Shown here piece after piece: positions 1 through 13,400 of a stretch of DNA of 64,000 nucleotides. Numbering within the stretch: the first letter of the stretch is position 1; every line of letters starts with the position of its first letter. This stretch comes from Phylloscopus collybita. Its lineage: Eukaryota; Chordata; Aves; Passeriformes; Phylloscopidae. The DNA is taken from positions 7,250,001 to 7,314,000 of the forward strand of contig JAJNNQ010000002.1 of the NCBI GenBank assembly GCA_027886175.1, read 5' to 3'. A program made the position numbers and the translations under genes. The notes beneath the pieces were generated by a model that was given only the letters and a program-made list of their open reading frames with translations, ran no database searches and was not told the DNA's origin.

Positions 1-1309
1 GCTGCAGCACCATCAACTCAGCACAAGGTGACACCAGACAACATTTACACCCCACCTGGGACAGGCCCTGCAGGTGCTCTCTAACAAAGCTGCATTGCTA
101 TAATCCACCAGTACCTTCTGCTGTGGAATAAAGTCTCTGTTCGTCCACATTATTCTCTCTAAATTAAAATTTTCCTTCATTCCTAAGTTGTTTTCAATTG
201 TTTGTTTTGCTGTCCTCTGTTTTTTCTCAAGTGAGCCCAAAAATCCCAACCTGAATGCAGCACTTCTGTTGAGTTTTCCCTAATCCCACCCAGAACCAAA
301 ATGGCAACTTCACTGCCTTCACACCAGTTCCTGTCAATGCAACCAGGAATGATGTTTTCCTTCCAAACACAATTATCCCCTTGTGGCTTTACATCCCATG
401 CCATGCTTCAATGACTCATAGTCTTCTGCATCCATCTTTAATTCATTTTAATTCTTCAAATTTCAAGATCATTTTCCAAGACCCTTTGCTTTCTGACAAT
501 TGTCATCCAAAGGGAGCAGAATTCCCTCAAGTGTAGTATCATGAAAAACAAAAGTGTAATGATTTCAATGATAAAGATTAATGGAAAAGTGCTACAACTA
601 GTCCCCAGACAGTCATTCCAGTATAATCTATTTGATATTTATGATTTGAAATTGATTTTGATGTGACTCCCATTACAATAATCTCTTACTGTATCTCTTT
701 AGTTCACGTATTCATAGAAGCATCGTCATCTTATCGGTCAAAAATTGCTTTGCCAAATTCCCTGTTTCACTGAAATACTCAGCCCTCTCCACCTGAACAC
801 ATTCAACTAAGTTGAATATTGTAAGACATGTTTTTAAATCATATTATTGTTAATATTGACCATATTTGAACCTTTTTTGGGATGTCTGCAATCTTTAAAA
901 ATCACAAAGGAAGCTTGTTTTCTCAGGGTTATCTATTATTTAATCACCCTTCCCATTAGCAAGAAACCTGTCCTTTTCCTTGTTATTTTATTTCTAGTGC
1001 ATTTCTTGAACCTTCTCTCCTTTTAACATCCCAACAGAATCATCTTCCAAAAGTTAAAATCTTGACTGAATCATTTAATTTTAAAAAAACCTCTGATTTT
1101 CTTTATTTCAGTACACATGGCTTTTAAGGAGTCCTTTTTGCCCTGTATACCTGGCCTGTGCCAGAATGTGTAGCTGTATATACACCTTCACATAAGCACA
1201 CACGCCAGCACCAAATCCTCCCCAATCTGTAATTTCAGTTTCATCAGAAACAAGGGCTGAAAATGAAATGTACACTGCAATTACTCTGTATTTAATAATG
1301 TTTTCCTAC
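1..1309 (-). other. LMBR1 intron 5, proximal part (incomplete)
   Basis: AT-rich non-coding sequence adjoining the exon 5 donor. I see no coding exon, CR1 or GC-rich block. No stretch resembles the ZRS core as I remember it, so the enhancer presumably lies further into the intron, beyond the left edge. Confidence 0.85.
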
Positions 1310-1413
1310 CTTTTTTAAGCCAGCAAACCCTTCTGATTCCAGGAAGAAAAACGCAAAGGGCATCAACACAAACAAACATAGATTTGAAAAAAGAGAGGCA
1401 AGATTCCACAAAC
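1310..1413 (-). CDS. LMBR1: LMBR1 coding exon 5 (third transmembrane segment)
   Basis: 104 nt; acceptor TTGCAG, donor GTAGGA. It encodes residues 106-140, GLWNLASLFSNLCLFVLMPF and then an FFFLESEGFAGLKK end. It finishes in phase 0, so the next exon (outside the window) must start on a codon boundary. This is the last exon before intron 5, the ZRS-bearing intron in tetrapods. Confidence 0.97.
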
Positions 1414-4400
1414 CTGCAACAAACAAGACGTTTACATTGTAAGTGTCACAGTTAAATATGCAACATTTTCCTCCATTACATATAACAATGTAATATATGT
1501 ACAAATGCCAGGGGGTTATGGATACAGTTATTTACAGGTCATTCTGAAAAATATCCATTTCTCTGCATAATGATCTTCAAACAAAACCTGGGTACAACTT
1601 ACCTTTCAACAGCAAATGTCTGAAGCCTTGGGAGACAGACTGCAAGCTCAGGTGTACCACTTCCACAATCTCATTGAAGGCTCTTTAGAGAACCACCGTA
1701 GAAGTTCTCAGGACAAAAGTATTTTACTACTCTCAATCTCAAAAAATCCTGTTCTGTATACTCCCTTTCTCCCATATTTTTTCAAGCAAACCAGGGATTT
1801 TAACATGAGCAGTACATAAACGCCATCATCACCCCCGAATCAGAGGAACATCTCATGGTAACAGCAGCCTCCCACAATGGGATGACAGGCTCAGCAGGCA
1901 AGAGGAGAGCAGCAGATGTTTTTATCTCAGCTTTCTAAGGCTTACATCATCTCCCATGAATCCCCTCACAGTCCAATTAATGAGGTATGGGCAAGGTAAG
2001 TGGACTCTGAGGTGGACTGAACACTGGCTGAGCTTCTGGGCTCCCAGGGTTGTGTCACCAGTGGCATGGACACCTCAGGGGGTTGATGGTGGGTTAAACA
2101 CACCTTAGTGACCTGGGTGAGGACACATCCCCAGCAAATCTGTTCAAGAGACAAAATGGGGAGCAGCAGTGTCCTGCAACTCTGATGAACCTCAACAGGT
2201 CAGACAAATGGACAGAGAGCAGAGAAGAGAGGACTTACAGAGATTTTAGCAATGTATATAAATACTTGATGAGGGAGGAAGAAAGGAAAACAGGGTCAGA
2301 TCTTCACAGTGGTATCCACTGAATTGAGGAGAGACAATGAGCATGAATTGAAAAACTGTAAAATCTACTTACTCATAAAAGGAAAGAAAAAAAAACAACC
2401 CAACTAAAAATCCCAAACATTTTCCACTGCCACTGCACTCAAGCAGTGCAGCAGGTTGCCCAGTGGTTCTGTAACCTCCATCCTTCAACATACTCAAACC
2501 TAAAAGGGGAGTGCCTTGAGCAGCCTTCTCTGACTGACCCTGCTTGGAGCAGGTTATTTCCAGAGGTCTTTCCAACCTCAACCATTCTGTGGTCTATGTG
2601 AAAAATCAACAACTCATTACAAGGACATCTGTAAGACACATATGACATCTGCAGGAAGAGAAAGGGTTTAGAAAATAACCTGAAGTGATAACTAATCTCT
2701 ATTAGGCTATCTGCTGTATTAAGATTTTCTAAGCTGAACACTTTCAGAACAGCCAGTTTCTGGTGTCTAAACATGAATCCATCATCATCCTATCAAAAAT
2801 TGTGCAGGATGCAGCGTTTCTCCTTTATAAAAGCAGAAGCTTAGCTGCAATTTAGTAGCTAAGAGGTCTAACTAGTGTCACATGCTCTGCATCCTAAAAA
2901 AACACAATTCTGTAGAGAAAAAGAGGTTTTGTTCCCCACCTTCCCCAAGGCACACACATTTCCATAATTCTGCAGGACTGTATTTTATCACCTGAATATC
3001 ACTCAAAAATAATATTCCCCCATGATAAAAAATTTGAACAGCTTTGTTTGTCTCCTTCTTCCCAGGTACAAGCTTGGTCCTTTTCCTCTTTGAAACTGGC
3101 CATTTTGTAAAGAATAGGGAAGGAAAAAGACATTTACTGGATGCAAATGTATTCATTAGCAGAAAAAAATTCTGAATTATATACAAATGTAAAAAAGTTA
3201 GCAGTGATTTTGCTTATACCCTCTCAAAAAAATGCTTCTACCATATACTTTCTTTTTCCTTAAATGACAGCATTCAAATTTGAAGGAGAAATAAAAGCTA
3301 GAGGGGAGGAGGGGGACAAGGGTCCAAAAGAACTTCTTCAGCAATTGACATCAGCAGGACAGCAGCAACCAAAACTCAGTCAAACAGGCTACAGAAAACA
3401 AAACAAGAAAATTCCAAAAGATGCGTGAAATATAACACTCATTTGCTAAAGAAAACAGACTGCCTAAAGGTGGCTAAACTCCAGTTAACAAAGAGGGGGA
3501 TTTTTCCTTTTGAATTTGCTTTGCCAGGAAGCTCCTGTTACCATTCGAGAAACATTCAGGCATAGCAACATCAGCAGGAATGTCATTAACAGCCCTTACA
3601 AGGGGACATTAACTCCAGCACTCTGCACTTTTTTCTTTCCCCCAAAAAAAAGACACCAGAGGAAGAGTAGAAATACAGCTTGATGGGGGCAGGAGTCTTA
3701 TTTCAGCAGTTTTCTCTAACTGAAGACAGAGTGCATTCAGTTACCTAATGCAAAGCTGCTTGTCCTAATTTCAGCACCTCTATTACGTGAGTATCTTACA
3801 ACATAAAACAGTGCTTAAGAGCTACAGAGGGCATTGAGCATTTTAAGGGAGGGGAGACTGGTGCACATCCAGGGTGATTTTTAAAAAGTTAAACCCCAGA
3901 AATTTACACATTAGTAGCATATCAGAGCCACATTTACAGAATATTAAACTACAGAGCTACAATATGCACATAAAGTTAAGAAGCAAGGACAGTGCTGTTC
4001 TACTGCTGATAGACACATGCACTTTCCTCAAAGTAAGGATCTTCTCGATTTCTTATCCTAATTTGATAGTTCAGAAATCAAATTAAAATAGACCCAGAAA
4101 AATAATTATTTTCTACTATACTGACTGCATCATAAAATTGCATAAGATACTTGCAGACATCAACATATACAAAAGCTTTAAGCAGTCAATTAGAATTTTT
4201 TTTCCTTTGCATTTGTAGTGATCTAAGACTTTCCTTCATAAAACAACGTAATAAAACACAAAAATTAAAAATTTCTGAGTCTCTGGCAAACAGACCAAAG
4301 CGATTTCCCATTTTTCTTATTCATGGAAGTTTCATTACGTTTTACCCCCACCTGGTGGTTGTACCCAAGAGCAGCACAAGGGAACACCGCTGTCAGAACT

Positions 4401-7400
4401 AGTTCTGGATTAGTTCAGCACGTATTAATTAGTTAAGAGAGTTTATACTGGATCCAGGTTTGGCCTTTCCGCCTAGTTTCAAAAGTTTGAGGCATATAGT
4501 TTCTGCTTTCTTATTTGCCACGTAATGATGTAATGCAGCAATCTACAGAATAAAACCCCTCAGTGTCAGGTTCCCATCCGATTATAGCTGTAAATCACCA
4601 ATCTAGAAAAAATGAAGTGTCTCAAAGCAACACAAGTGCTTGACAACGTTAGCAGAGCAGTACACAAGGCACACGCGAAGGCTGTGTGGGCAGAGTGCTC
4701 CGGGGACCGGAGCATTTCTGAGCTCGGGCGCTGCGAGCTCCCGAAGCCGCGCGGGTTCCCCCGCCCCGAGCGGGGCGATCCCGGCGAGCGCCACGCGGGG
4801 GAGCCCTCGGCCCAGGGAACGGCTCCGAGCCAAAACCCGCGGGAGCCGAACGCGCCTGAACTCAGCCAGAGCTCACCTTCCCCTCACACACACACCTGGA
4901 AACACCGAGCTGCTCAATTCCCCTCCTTGTTAGCCACTGCTGTGGGACTTAGGAAATATAAATTATACTGTGCGTCCATAAAGTGGTGTTTTCAAACATC
5001 ATCACATTAAAAGATGGTCACTGGCAAATTCAAAGGCTTTCCTATTTAACTATTCCAGCAGATATTTTACTAATCAAATTTTCTGAAGCAAAAAATGACA
5101 GTAAAAATTTCTGAACTGGTTATTATATAATTTTCAGTCTCTGATGGATTTTATTGCCCTTTTTCCAAAGACGATTCAGATATAGAAGGAAGGATTATCT
5201 TCCAATAATTCTTTTCCCATGTTTGGGAGTAAAGGGTATAAATGTCTGAGCAGCTAAATCCGTGCGAAAAATTGATTCAGCTTGGATTTTTTCCCTCCCA
5301 TGTAGGAGACACACCAAATTAGCAATTCCCCATGACGTGTCACAAATGATAAAGTAACTCAACTAGAAAGAGCCTGTAAAGTCACACAGTCTCATCCGCC
5401 CTTAGAAAGCCAAACTGCAGCTGCCATCAGGCTGCTCAGGGCTTTGGCCACCTGAGCTTTGGAAAACTTCAAGATCTTCCAGGGTCTTCAGACAACCTTT
5501 TTCATTGTTCAACCATCCCTGCTGTGAAGAATTATTCCTTTATGTTCTACAAACATCACTTCTTACTTCACCAAAAAACTCAAACAAAACAAAAACCCAA
5601 CAAAAAAAAATCCTTGCAAGTCAGGGATCTGGATATTTATGAATTTGCTATGTGTGAATATTATTAGACATTTAACAAAAAGCATGTACATTCAGAGAAA
5701 AATCCTCCAAAGCCAAATTGCTCTCTTCACAAGACTAAAAGAGGACACCACAGTTAACCTGTAAATTATTTGTATCAGGTTAAATAGTTTCACATAGTGA
5801 ACATAATTTCTGCAGACAAACCTAGAAAAGAATGTCCTGTTTTCACCAGTTATTTTATTGCACATCTTTACCACAATACTTATGTTCCACAATTTTCCTT
5901 GTTTGCACATAAATCACTAACAGCTGAATTTAACTATCTAGTCCAAGCTGCCAACAGCTAGCAAGCATCTTAAAACATGTTTTTTACTTTGAGAATAAAT
6001 GTATGGGTATCATCATAAAGAGAAAGGCTTTTAAATCTTGCATTAACATAAAGAAGTGTGAACAGCATGTTTCAGGTTAGCTTCTAGTAGTTCTTATTTA
6101 CATTAATATTCGAAGCAGTGAATTTGGTTTAATTCCAACAAGTCTGCATAACTCTTAAAAAAAAGAACAGAACAGTTAAGACAGCTTTTTGTGATATACC
6201 ACACAGCAGCAAAACCAACTAGCCAACAGCACATTAACAAATTAGCATATTAAATGAAAATGAGTTATCAGTTTGAAAATAAGAATGTATCTGTGCACGT
6301 ATAATGAAGACATCCATTTAATTACATTATGCTGAGTACTAACCATGAATTAGTGAGCCATTTAACCACTGAATATAGTAGTTTTGTGGAAAAGAGAGCA
6401 GGATCTCATTGCTGATTATTGAGAAAGGTAGAAGCAGGACTGCACCAGCTGAAACTGCTAGAGTGAAGGTGCTCAAGAACAGCCTGAAATTTAAAGAAAT
6501 GTACCACTGTTACCACCAACTGAACAGCACGGGGAAAAATAATTAAACTACCTGTTAATCAGTGTCTAAAGGCAACATTCTTATAGTGTAAAGAAACTGG
6601 GATTTCCAACATATTTGACTTCCAAAAAGCAAATTTAAAATAGTTTACAGAACTCAGTATAAATAATTAGTTTTCAGCAACTACCATGATTACTCTCTTG
6701 GCACATGCATGCATTCAACTCCACTGTAATACAAAGGAGTAATACTGTAATACTGTAATACTGGAGTTCATTAAATATCTTTTCACAAGTCTCTTCTGTC
6801 AGTTTTAATTTCCCACAGACACATACACAAGAAAAAAAGATTCAATTTGTATATTCTTAGTACAATTTTTAAAAGCTGAGCAATATTCTAATAACTAGAA
6901 TTCTAACTAGAATACAACATTCTAACAACTAAAGAGTAAATTACACATAAATATTTTAACACCAAACTGAAAACCAAAGTTGGGGTCTTTTTCACAAAGG
7001 AGTTATGCAAGCTATCATCTCATACGTGTAATGTCAACATACAGAAATTGTCAGAAATATTTCAAATATTTAAGCTTATTCTTTTTAGATCCCAAATACA
7101 ACTTACACCAAATGCCATCTTGTGGCATTAAAAAGAACTGTGTCCTTAAAAAAAATAAGATCAACAAAACATGCTTACAGAACTAATCTAATGCTATAAT
7201 AAAAATAGAAATAATTCTCAATTCAAAATTGCATGACAAAATAAATAAAGAGAACATCCCTACAACAGAAGTGTTTGTAAGTTGCTTACAGAAATTTTAC
7301 TTTTCCTAAATAGTCTATAGTTCATTTTTCATTCATACATTTTTCATTCATACAATACTTAGAAGCGCAAGTATGAGTGACTAATTTTAACTTTAACAAT

Positions 7401-10400
7401 ATCCTTAGGTTATTGTTGTTGGCTTCTGAGATTTTTTCTTTTATTTAAGGATGTTTAAGTATTCTAAGCCAGAACTGGGAAACCTAACAAACTACAGCAA
7501 AATGCTACAGCACTTTGGCTTTGTTCTCATCCCTCCACACCTCAAGTCCTGACCATTATGCCATGTGAAGAAAAATCTATTTACATATGTTTGAGAGTTA
7601 TTGCTTTTAGGAAAATAACATGCTTATTTAAAGAAAGAAAAAAAGAACATTTTATGTTTACAACAACACTTTTCTCCAAGCTCTCCTTCCAAAGGGATGA
7701 CAGCACCACCAGGGAAGAGCCAAGAACACTGTAACACAGAAGGAGCCAACTCCCCTGGTTCAGCCAATCCTGTAACTGAGAGGGCAGCAACAGCCACAGA
7801 GGTTCTGTACATCCTGAGCCATACTCACACAGCAGATACTCATAGCTAACTGTACACAGGAAGAGGATAAGGAGAGAGCTGCTGGCACACCAGTAGGCCT
7901 GGCAAGTGCTTGTCTTCCACTTGCCACCTTTCTGCAGCTTTTTTATAATGATCAAAGGTATCTTCAGAGAGAGCTAACATTGCAGGATCCACTGCCTCCC
8001 TTCACAGGCCTTCCGCTGACTGCTGTGGCAACTTACAACACCTCCCATCCAAACACCTACATTCCAGAGAGCTAAATCCAGGTCTTGCACTCAGTTACAC
8101 CTCTTGCATCAAGTCCTCATGCAATATTCTGGCTAACTTCATACCTACCAGCAGAACCACAGGTGAAAAGAAGCCTAGACCAAACTTTCATAACCCTTTA
8201 CATAACTCAAGGTGCCACTAAACCAAATCTTTTTCCCTGACCCTCTAGCAATCTATTTAAAATACATTTAAATATTTCACATAGATTCTTATTTATTTGG
8301 AAGCACAGAAGATTCCTATCATAACAATACATTCAGGAAAAGAAGTTCTGCCAAGAAGAGCTATACATACGATATTCTGTTAACGATAGCATCTTCATCC
8401 TCTTGCTCATCTGAAAATTAAATTACATCAGGTTATAGTCAATACTTGTCTTTCTTCAGGCAATGTATAGAGATAGGAACAATTTTAATTTACAAGTAAA
8501 ATTCAGACATACTGATACAATTTATGAGCATCAATATTCTAAGAAGGTTCATTCCAAAAATGAATTATTCTCACCCTGGTTTTTTTGCTAGTCCAATTCT
8601 TTTCAATCAATGTAACAACAAAGTTATTTCACTTTACTTAAATATGCAGATCAAAACTTCTTGGTGACCTCTTCCAGAGGGTTCTATGGCACACATGCTT
8701 TCAGACTACTACAGCCACAGTGACTGCTGCTTTGGGCATCTCTGGAACCACAGAGAGCAGGCAAGCTACAGAAAGTCTAAGAGTCCATACTAACTGCTGC
8801 TAGAAATCATTTGCAGTTAAAATGTCTTTTTAAAACAAGAAAGCATACCCAGAACAATAGTGATGACTACTCAGTTGCTTCCCTTTACTTACCCCTCTTC
8901 CCAGCTCCTGGGGATTTGGGGGATGGGAGGAAGGAGAGGTTCTTGTTATTTGTTTTGGATTTAAGGTATCATTATTTCCCTCTGATACTTCAAATTTTAG
9001 ACCATTTTTATTCACTTACGCCTCACTTAATACTTCACTAAAACAATCTTTTTGAAACAACATCAACATTTAACTCAGATGAATCACTAACACATCCTTC
9101 ATTTATTTTTACACCCTTCTCTATGCACATCAACACACAAATGTAAGCATTTCTAAATTTGAAATAATGTAGGCACTTTGAAATAAAAATTTCTGAATAA
9201 TTTTACACTCAGCGTTCTAAAGTTTTTTTCTATTTTCCATAGGAGGTAGAACACCTGATTTTATTTATTTTTAAATTTTAAAATAAATTTAAATTCTTAA
9301 AAGAGTCATGCACACAGTCAAAATAAACACACAGCCAATAACCTCATGCTATTTTGAAATTCTTCTGTGAAAGGACCTGGAGTTGTTGGGGTTTTGATGG
9401 ATACCTCATGGTGTTTTGAAAGATTAAGTCAAGGTCTCTTAGGAATCATTTTGGCTAAAAAGCTTCATGGAAAAGCAGTGTACAATTTGTCCTGAAAGAG
9501 TTCCAGATGTGTTAACTCTTCAAACATTTCTCATCAGGAAGATCGTAGCAGGCTACAAAGTGTGCCTAAGTGCTCAGAAAGCTTTCATAAAGTCAGGACA
9601 GCTGCAGAGCAGCTCCTCTTCCTAGCTAAGGAGATCAACTGCCAACACAAGGTAATAGAACTGTCTTTGCATCCAATTGTGTTTGCTAAACCAGTTTCCC
9701 CTTCCTGTTTTTCTCCAAATGGTAGCAGCTTTGTAACATCCAAAATACACATCAGGATCAGAAGACAGTATCTGTCTTACTTCTAAGTTTACAGACATGT
9801 ACCTTTCTTTCAAGGAATTAAATTCCATGAAAAGTTTACTTTTTAAAACATGAATCCCCCCATGAAAGGAGCTCTATCATAACACAGGTGATTCAATAAA
9901 CGGTTTCCAATAAAGTTCAAAGCACCAAGATCACCATACACAAGAATGTTTCTACATTCTGACTGTTACAAAGCACCAAGATAGGCTGTCAAGAGTCAAA
10001 GATTCTGTGATTTTATACCAATTTTTATGCTATTTGTCATTAGAAACAAATATCAAAGAAAATAACTGGGCTTCCTACAGACTAGTTTTGGAGGGGAAAC
10101 TACACAATGTTTCCAACAGGAAAAAAAAAGTATTATCTCAAGGTATTTTCTAAACTTTAGTGGTGAAGTCATAAGAAACAGGTTAAGACAACTGAAATAA
10201 CAACTGTACCTGATCAGAGCCGGACTTTTTAAAAAAATAACACTACTTTCCTTCTGTAGCACTGGCAACCTTTCACTTTACTAGCAAAAGCTCAGAACCT
10301 GATTTTGCTGCTAAAACACAGCTGAAGATACTTATTCTGGAAAAGCTGATGTGAAAGGAGAACAACAGGATCTCAAGGCAAGGGAGGCACAGAAGCATCT

Positions 10401-13400
10401 ACTGTGACATTGACCCCTTTCTTCCCTCTCAAAACAGTTAGACCAGCAGCCTAAAACAGTTTTGTTTTTTCTACTTTCCACATGGAGATGGACAGGAAAA
10501 GAATCATCTATTTATTTGAAAAACAATTATTTTTTTTTTACGTATTAAACATTATATGCTTACCTGCTTTCCTTTTGTATCTTGTGATTATAAAGTAGGA
10601 AACTATGTACAGAACAGCAAACAGGAGAAAACAGATCTGGAAAAAAAATTGTATTTATTAGGTCATGTAGAAATGGCTGGATTATAATAAGCAGTAAATC
10701 TAGTCTCAACAATTTAAAATTGAATTCAGATCAACAGGAGCATATTTTATGCAGATTTCAAGACTTACATTTTATTAACAGAAAGTTAAACCCATTAAAA
10801 TAGCTTGATTAGAGTAACAAAACTTGCTGACCATATAATTGCATCAATTATATGGTCAGCAAGTTTTACTCTAAAATTAAGAGAAAATATTATTCACAGT
10901 CTGATTTTTGTTTGAGGGAGGGGTGAGTAGAGTGAGGTGGGATGGGCAGTTTTCTGAAGTTTGAATCCACTTGATTTGTAAAAGTTAGCAGGCTTTGCAT
11001 CCCCTTCACACAGATCCTAAGGGTAACTGTATTTTATGTAATGGGCTCTTGAGGATGTTTTGGACTATGCTGTCAACACACGTAAAAAGAAACAAACATG
11101 TTTACTATTTCCATCCTGTCTTGAATCAAACAAATTCCAGGTGACAACACACACAAGAGAGACTCGTGCCTACAGTGGATGTCGAAGCATGAGCTCATCA
11201 AACATGATGTTTCCTTCACAGTCAGAAGGCAAGGGCACAACTTCCCTTCTCCTAAGGTGGGTGGTTTATTTAGGTCAGATGCACCTTCAGCCCACAGTAC
11301 CTTGGATCAAGTTGTTTATAAGATTTAGCACTACAATTACAATACAATAAGGTAAGACCAAAACACCTACAAAAATGCTGGAAATCTTACAGGAAAGAAA
11401 TTGAACAGCAGGAAAGTTTTAACCCTCCAAGCCTTTGAGGGTGGAAAAAAAAACCAAAAACAAAAACAACAACAACAAAACCCCACACATTTTATTTGCT
11501 CCTGGATGAGGCTTCAGTGGCTCAACACTGCTTCCTTAATCCTGGATGCCTATCCTATTAAAAACATGAGTCAGTTAGAAATGCAACAAGAAGCAAGCGT
11601 GCCATTCTGTTTTGGAAGTTGACTTCACTGGACAATAGCTGACCTATTTCTTTAAGCTATCATTTATAGATCAGTAGCATTTAAGACTCACTATCTTAAA
11701 AAAATCAGGAGCAGAGAGGCTACCCTGAGAAAGGTAAAAGTGAAAGTGAAGGTAGTGATTGATAGCCCTGATAAATCTGCATCTAAATAATAACAGTGCA
11801 TCCAAATCAGCAAATCACAGTAGAGAATAATGTATTATTCATGAAAGACAGACTTCCTAAGAAATACTGATAAATATAAAGTGATTTTTCTGGTCTAGTG
11901 AGACATTTTAGATTTAAAAAAACCAAGTATAACCAAGTGTCTGAGTATGGCATTTGGGTGACTTCCAGGTGCCTCCCAGAAGTACAACAGTGCTGTAAGT
12001 CTGAAAGTGGCAACCCAGCTCATTCTCTGTACAGGAAACACACAGCAGCAACACCCAAAATACAGGCACTGAAAATGAGATTTCATAACTAGATCTCCAA
12101 ATTTCAATCTTTAATCTGAATGGAGCTACTACTCCAACTTTCTTAAGGATGCTTCAAAGAAGAAAAGGTTTTGATAAAGAATTCAGTCCTTTAAATAGGT
12201 AATTCTAAAGAATGTTGTTAAGATTTAATAAAAATAAGTTGGTATCTTTTTGAAACAGGAAGAACAAAACAAACTGAGAACAGCCTTGGTTTTTCAGAGT
12301 GCTCTGACAGAGCTCATCCTGTCAGTATTGGAAAATGCAATGCCAGTGCTGAAAGAGAATCCTTCTCTAAGCTTCCAGTTCCTCTGAAAACTAGACCAAG
12401 GCTACAGCTAGAGACATCTAATTTTAGGCACCCACTTTTGAAAATCAGGTATCACATATACAGGGTAACTGAATTCTTTAAAAATCTGTCAGATGCAAAT
12501 AACACGGGGTAACCCATGTAAAAGAAAAATATAGTTAAGCTCATTTGTGGTTAATTTTCCTTAAAATGAATAAAAATTACTGCAATCTTGTTTACACCTT
12601 CAAATAGAACGGATGACCTCTATTCTATTTGTGATAGCAAGGTTACAACAAAAATGTGGGTCTGTACTTACAAGGTACCACTGAGATCACTGAGGTGTTT
12701 TGAGGGCAGAGCAGACAAAAGCTGTCCAGTAACACAAATTGTCAAATGCTGGATTTATGGTTTCAGATAACAGCTACTCAGCAACCCAGCAATAAGGGGT
12801 AACTCTACATCCTGGTGTAATTATTCCCATACTTTTGTCAGACTTGAGAACAACTTTGTAAATATTTGATAAAGCTGTTTATTACTGAAAACACAAAAAA
12901 AATTTAAATTATTGCCAAGAAAATAAATAAATTCTAGTAAGTGAAAGCTTTGTGATCTTAAAAAATAAGTTGAATTAAAAATCCTCCATGCTGACCAAAA
13001 GAAGTGAAACAGCAAACTCAGAAATACTACTGTAGTTTCAATTTACACTCAGTGAAACCTCTGACCCTGGACTGTTTCTAACCATACATTCTGAAAAGCT
13101 TTCTAAAGGAAACAGCTCAAGTCAGCATCCCAACTATTTTTAGAGTGGAACTCAGTTAAGCTGGGGAAAAGGAATGTGTTGCCTATGATAGCTGAAGAAT
13201 AGGGTCCACTGTCCTGTCAACACTGCAACCCTGGGTTCTTACTCCTCATACCACTGTTTGTTTCAGGATATTTTTATATTAGAAGAAAAAAAAATCCAGC
13301 CTTCTTTATATCTGCTGTAGTTTCAGTTCATGTTTCTCAATTATGAGTGGCTGGGCTTGTATGCAGCATGCCAGGTAAGATTTTACACCCATATGTAACA

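Larger units (their letters stand above)
1414..6343 (-). other. LMBR1 intron 4
   Basis: 4.9 kb of AT-rich sequence between exons 4 and 5. It contains a plus-oriented CR1 fragment (about 2170-2600), an older minus-oriented CR1 remnant (about 5375-5560) and an isolated GC-rich CpG island (about 4675-4865). The rest holds nothing I recognise. Confidence 0.85.
6484..8370 (-). other. LMBR1 intron 3
   Basis: 1.9 kb, AT-rich and non-coding. Two small tandem repeats occur: three exact copies of an 8-mer at 6739-6762 and two exact copies of a 15-mer at 7323-7352. A reverse-oriented partial CTCF-like motif is at 7122-7135. The open frame at 7581-7955 has no recognisable domain. Confidence 0.85.

Noticed and set aside
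4612..5010. 132-codon open frame through the intron 4 CpG island
   Set aside because: Low-complexity composition set by GC content, no domain, and overlapping open frames in other registers. Treated as a by-product of the island.
7581..7955. 124-codon minus-strand frame in LMBR1 intron 3
   Set aside because: No recognisable domain and not part of LMBR1 by phase or homology.
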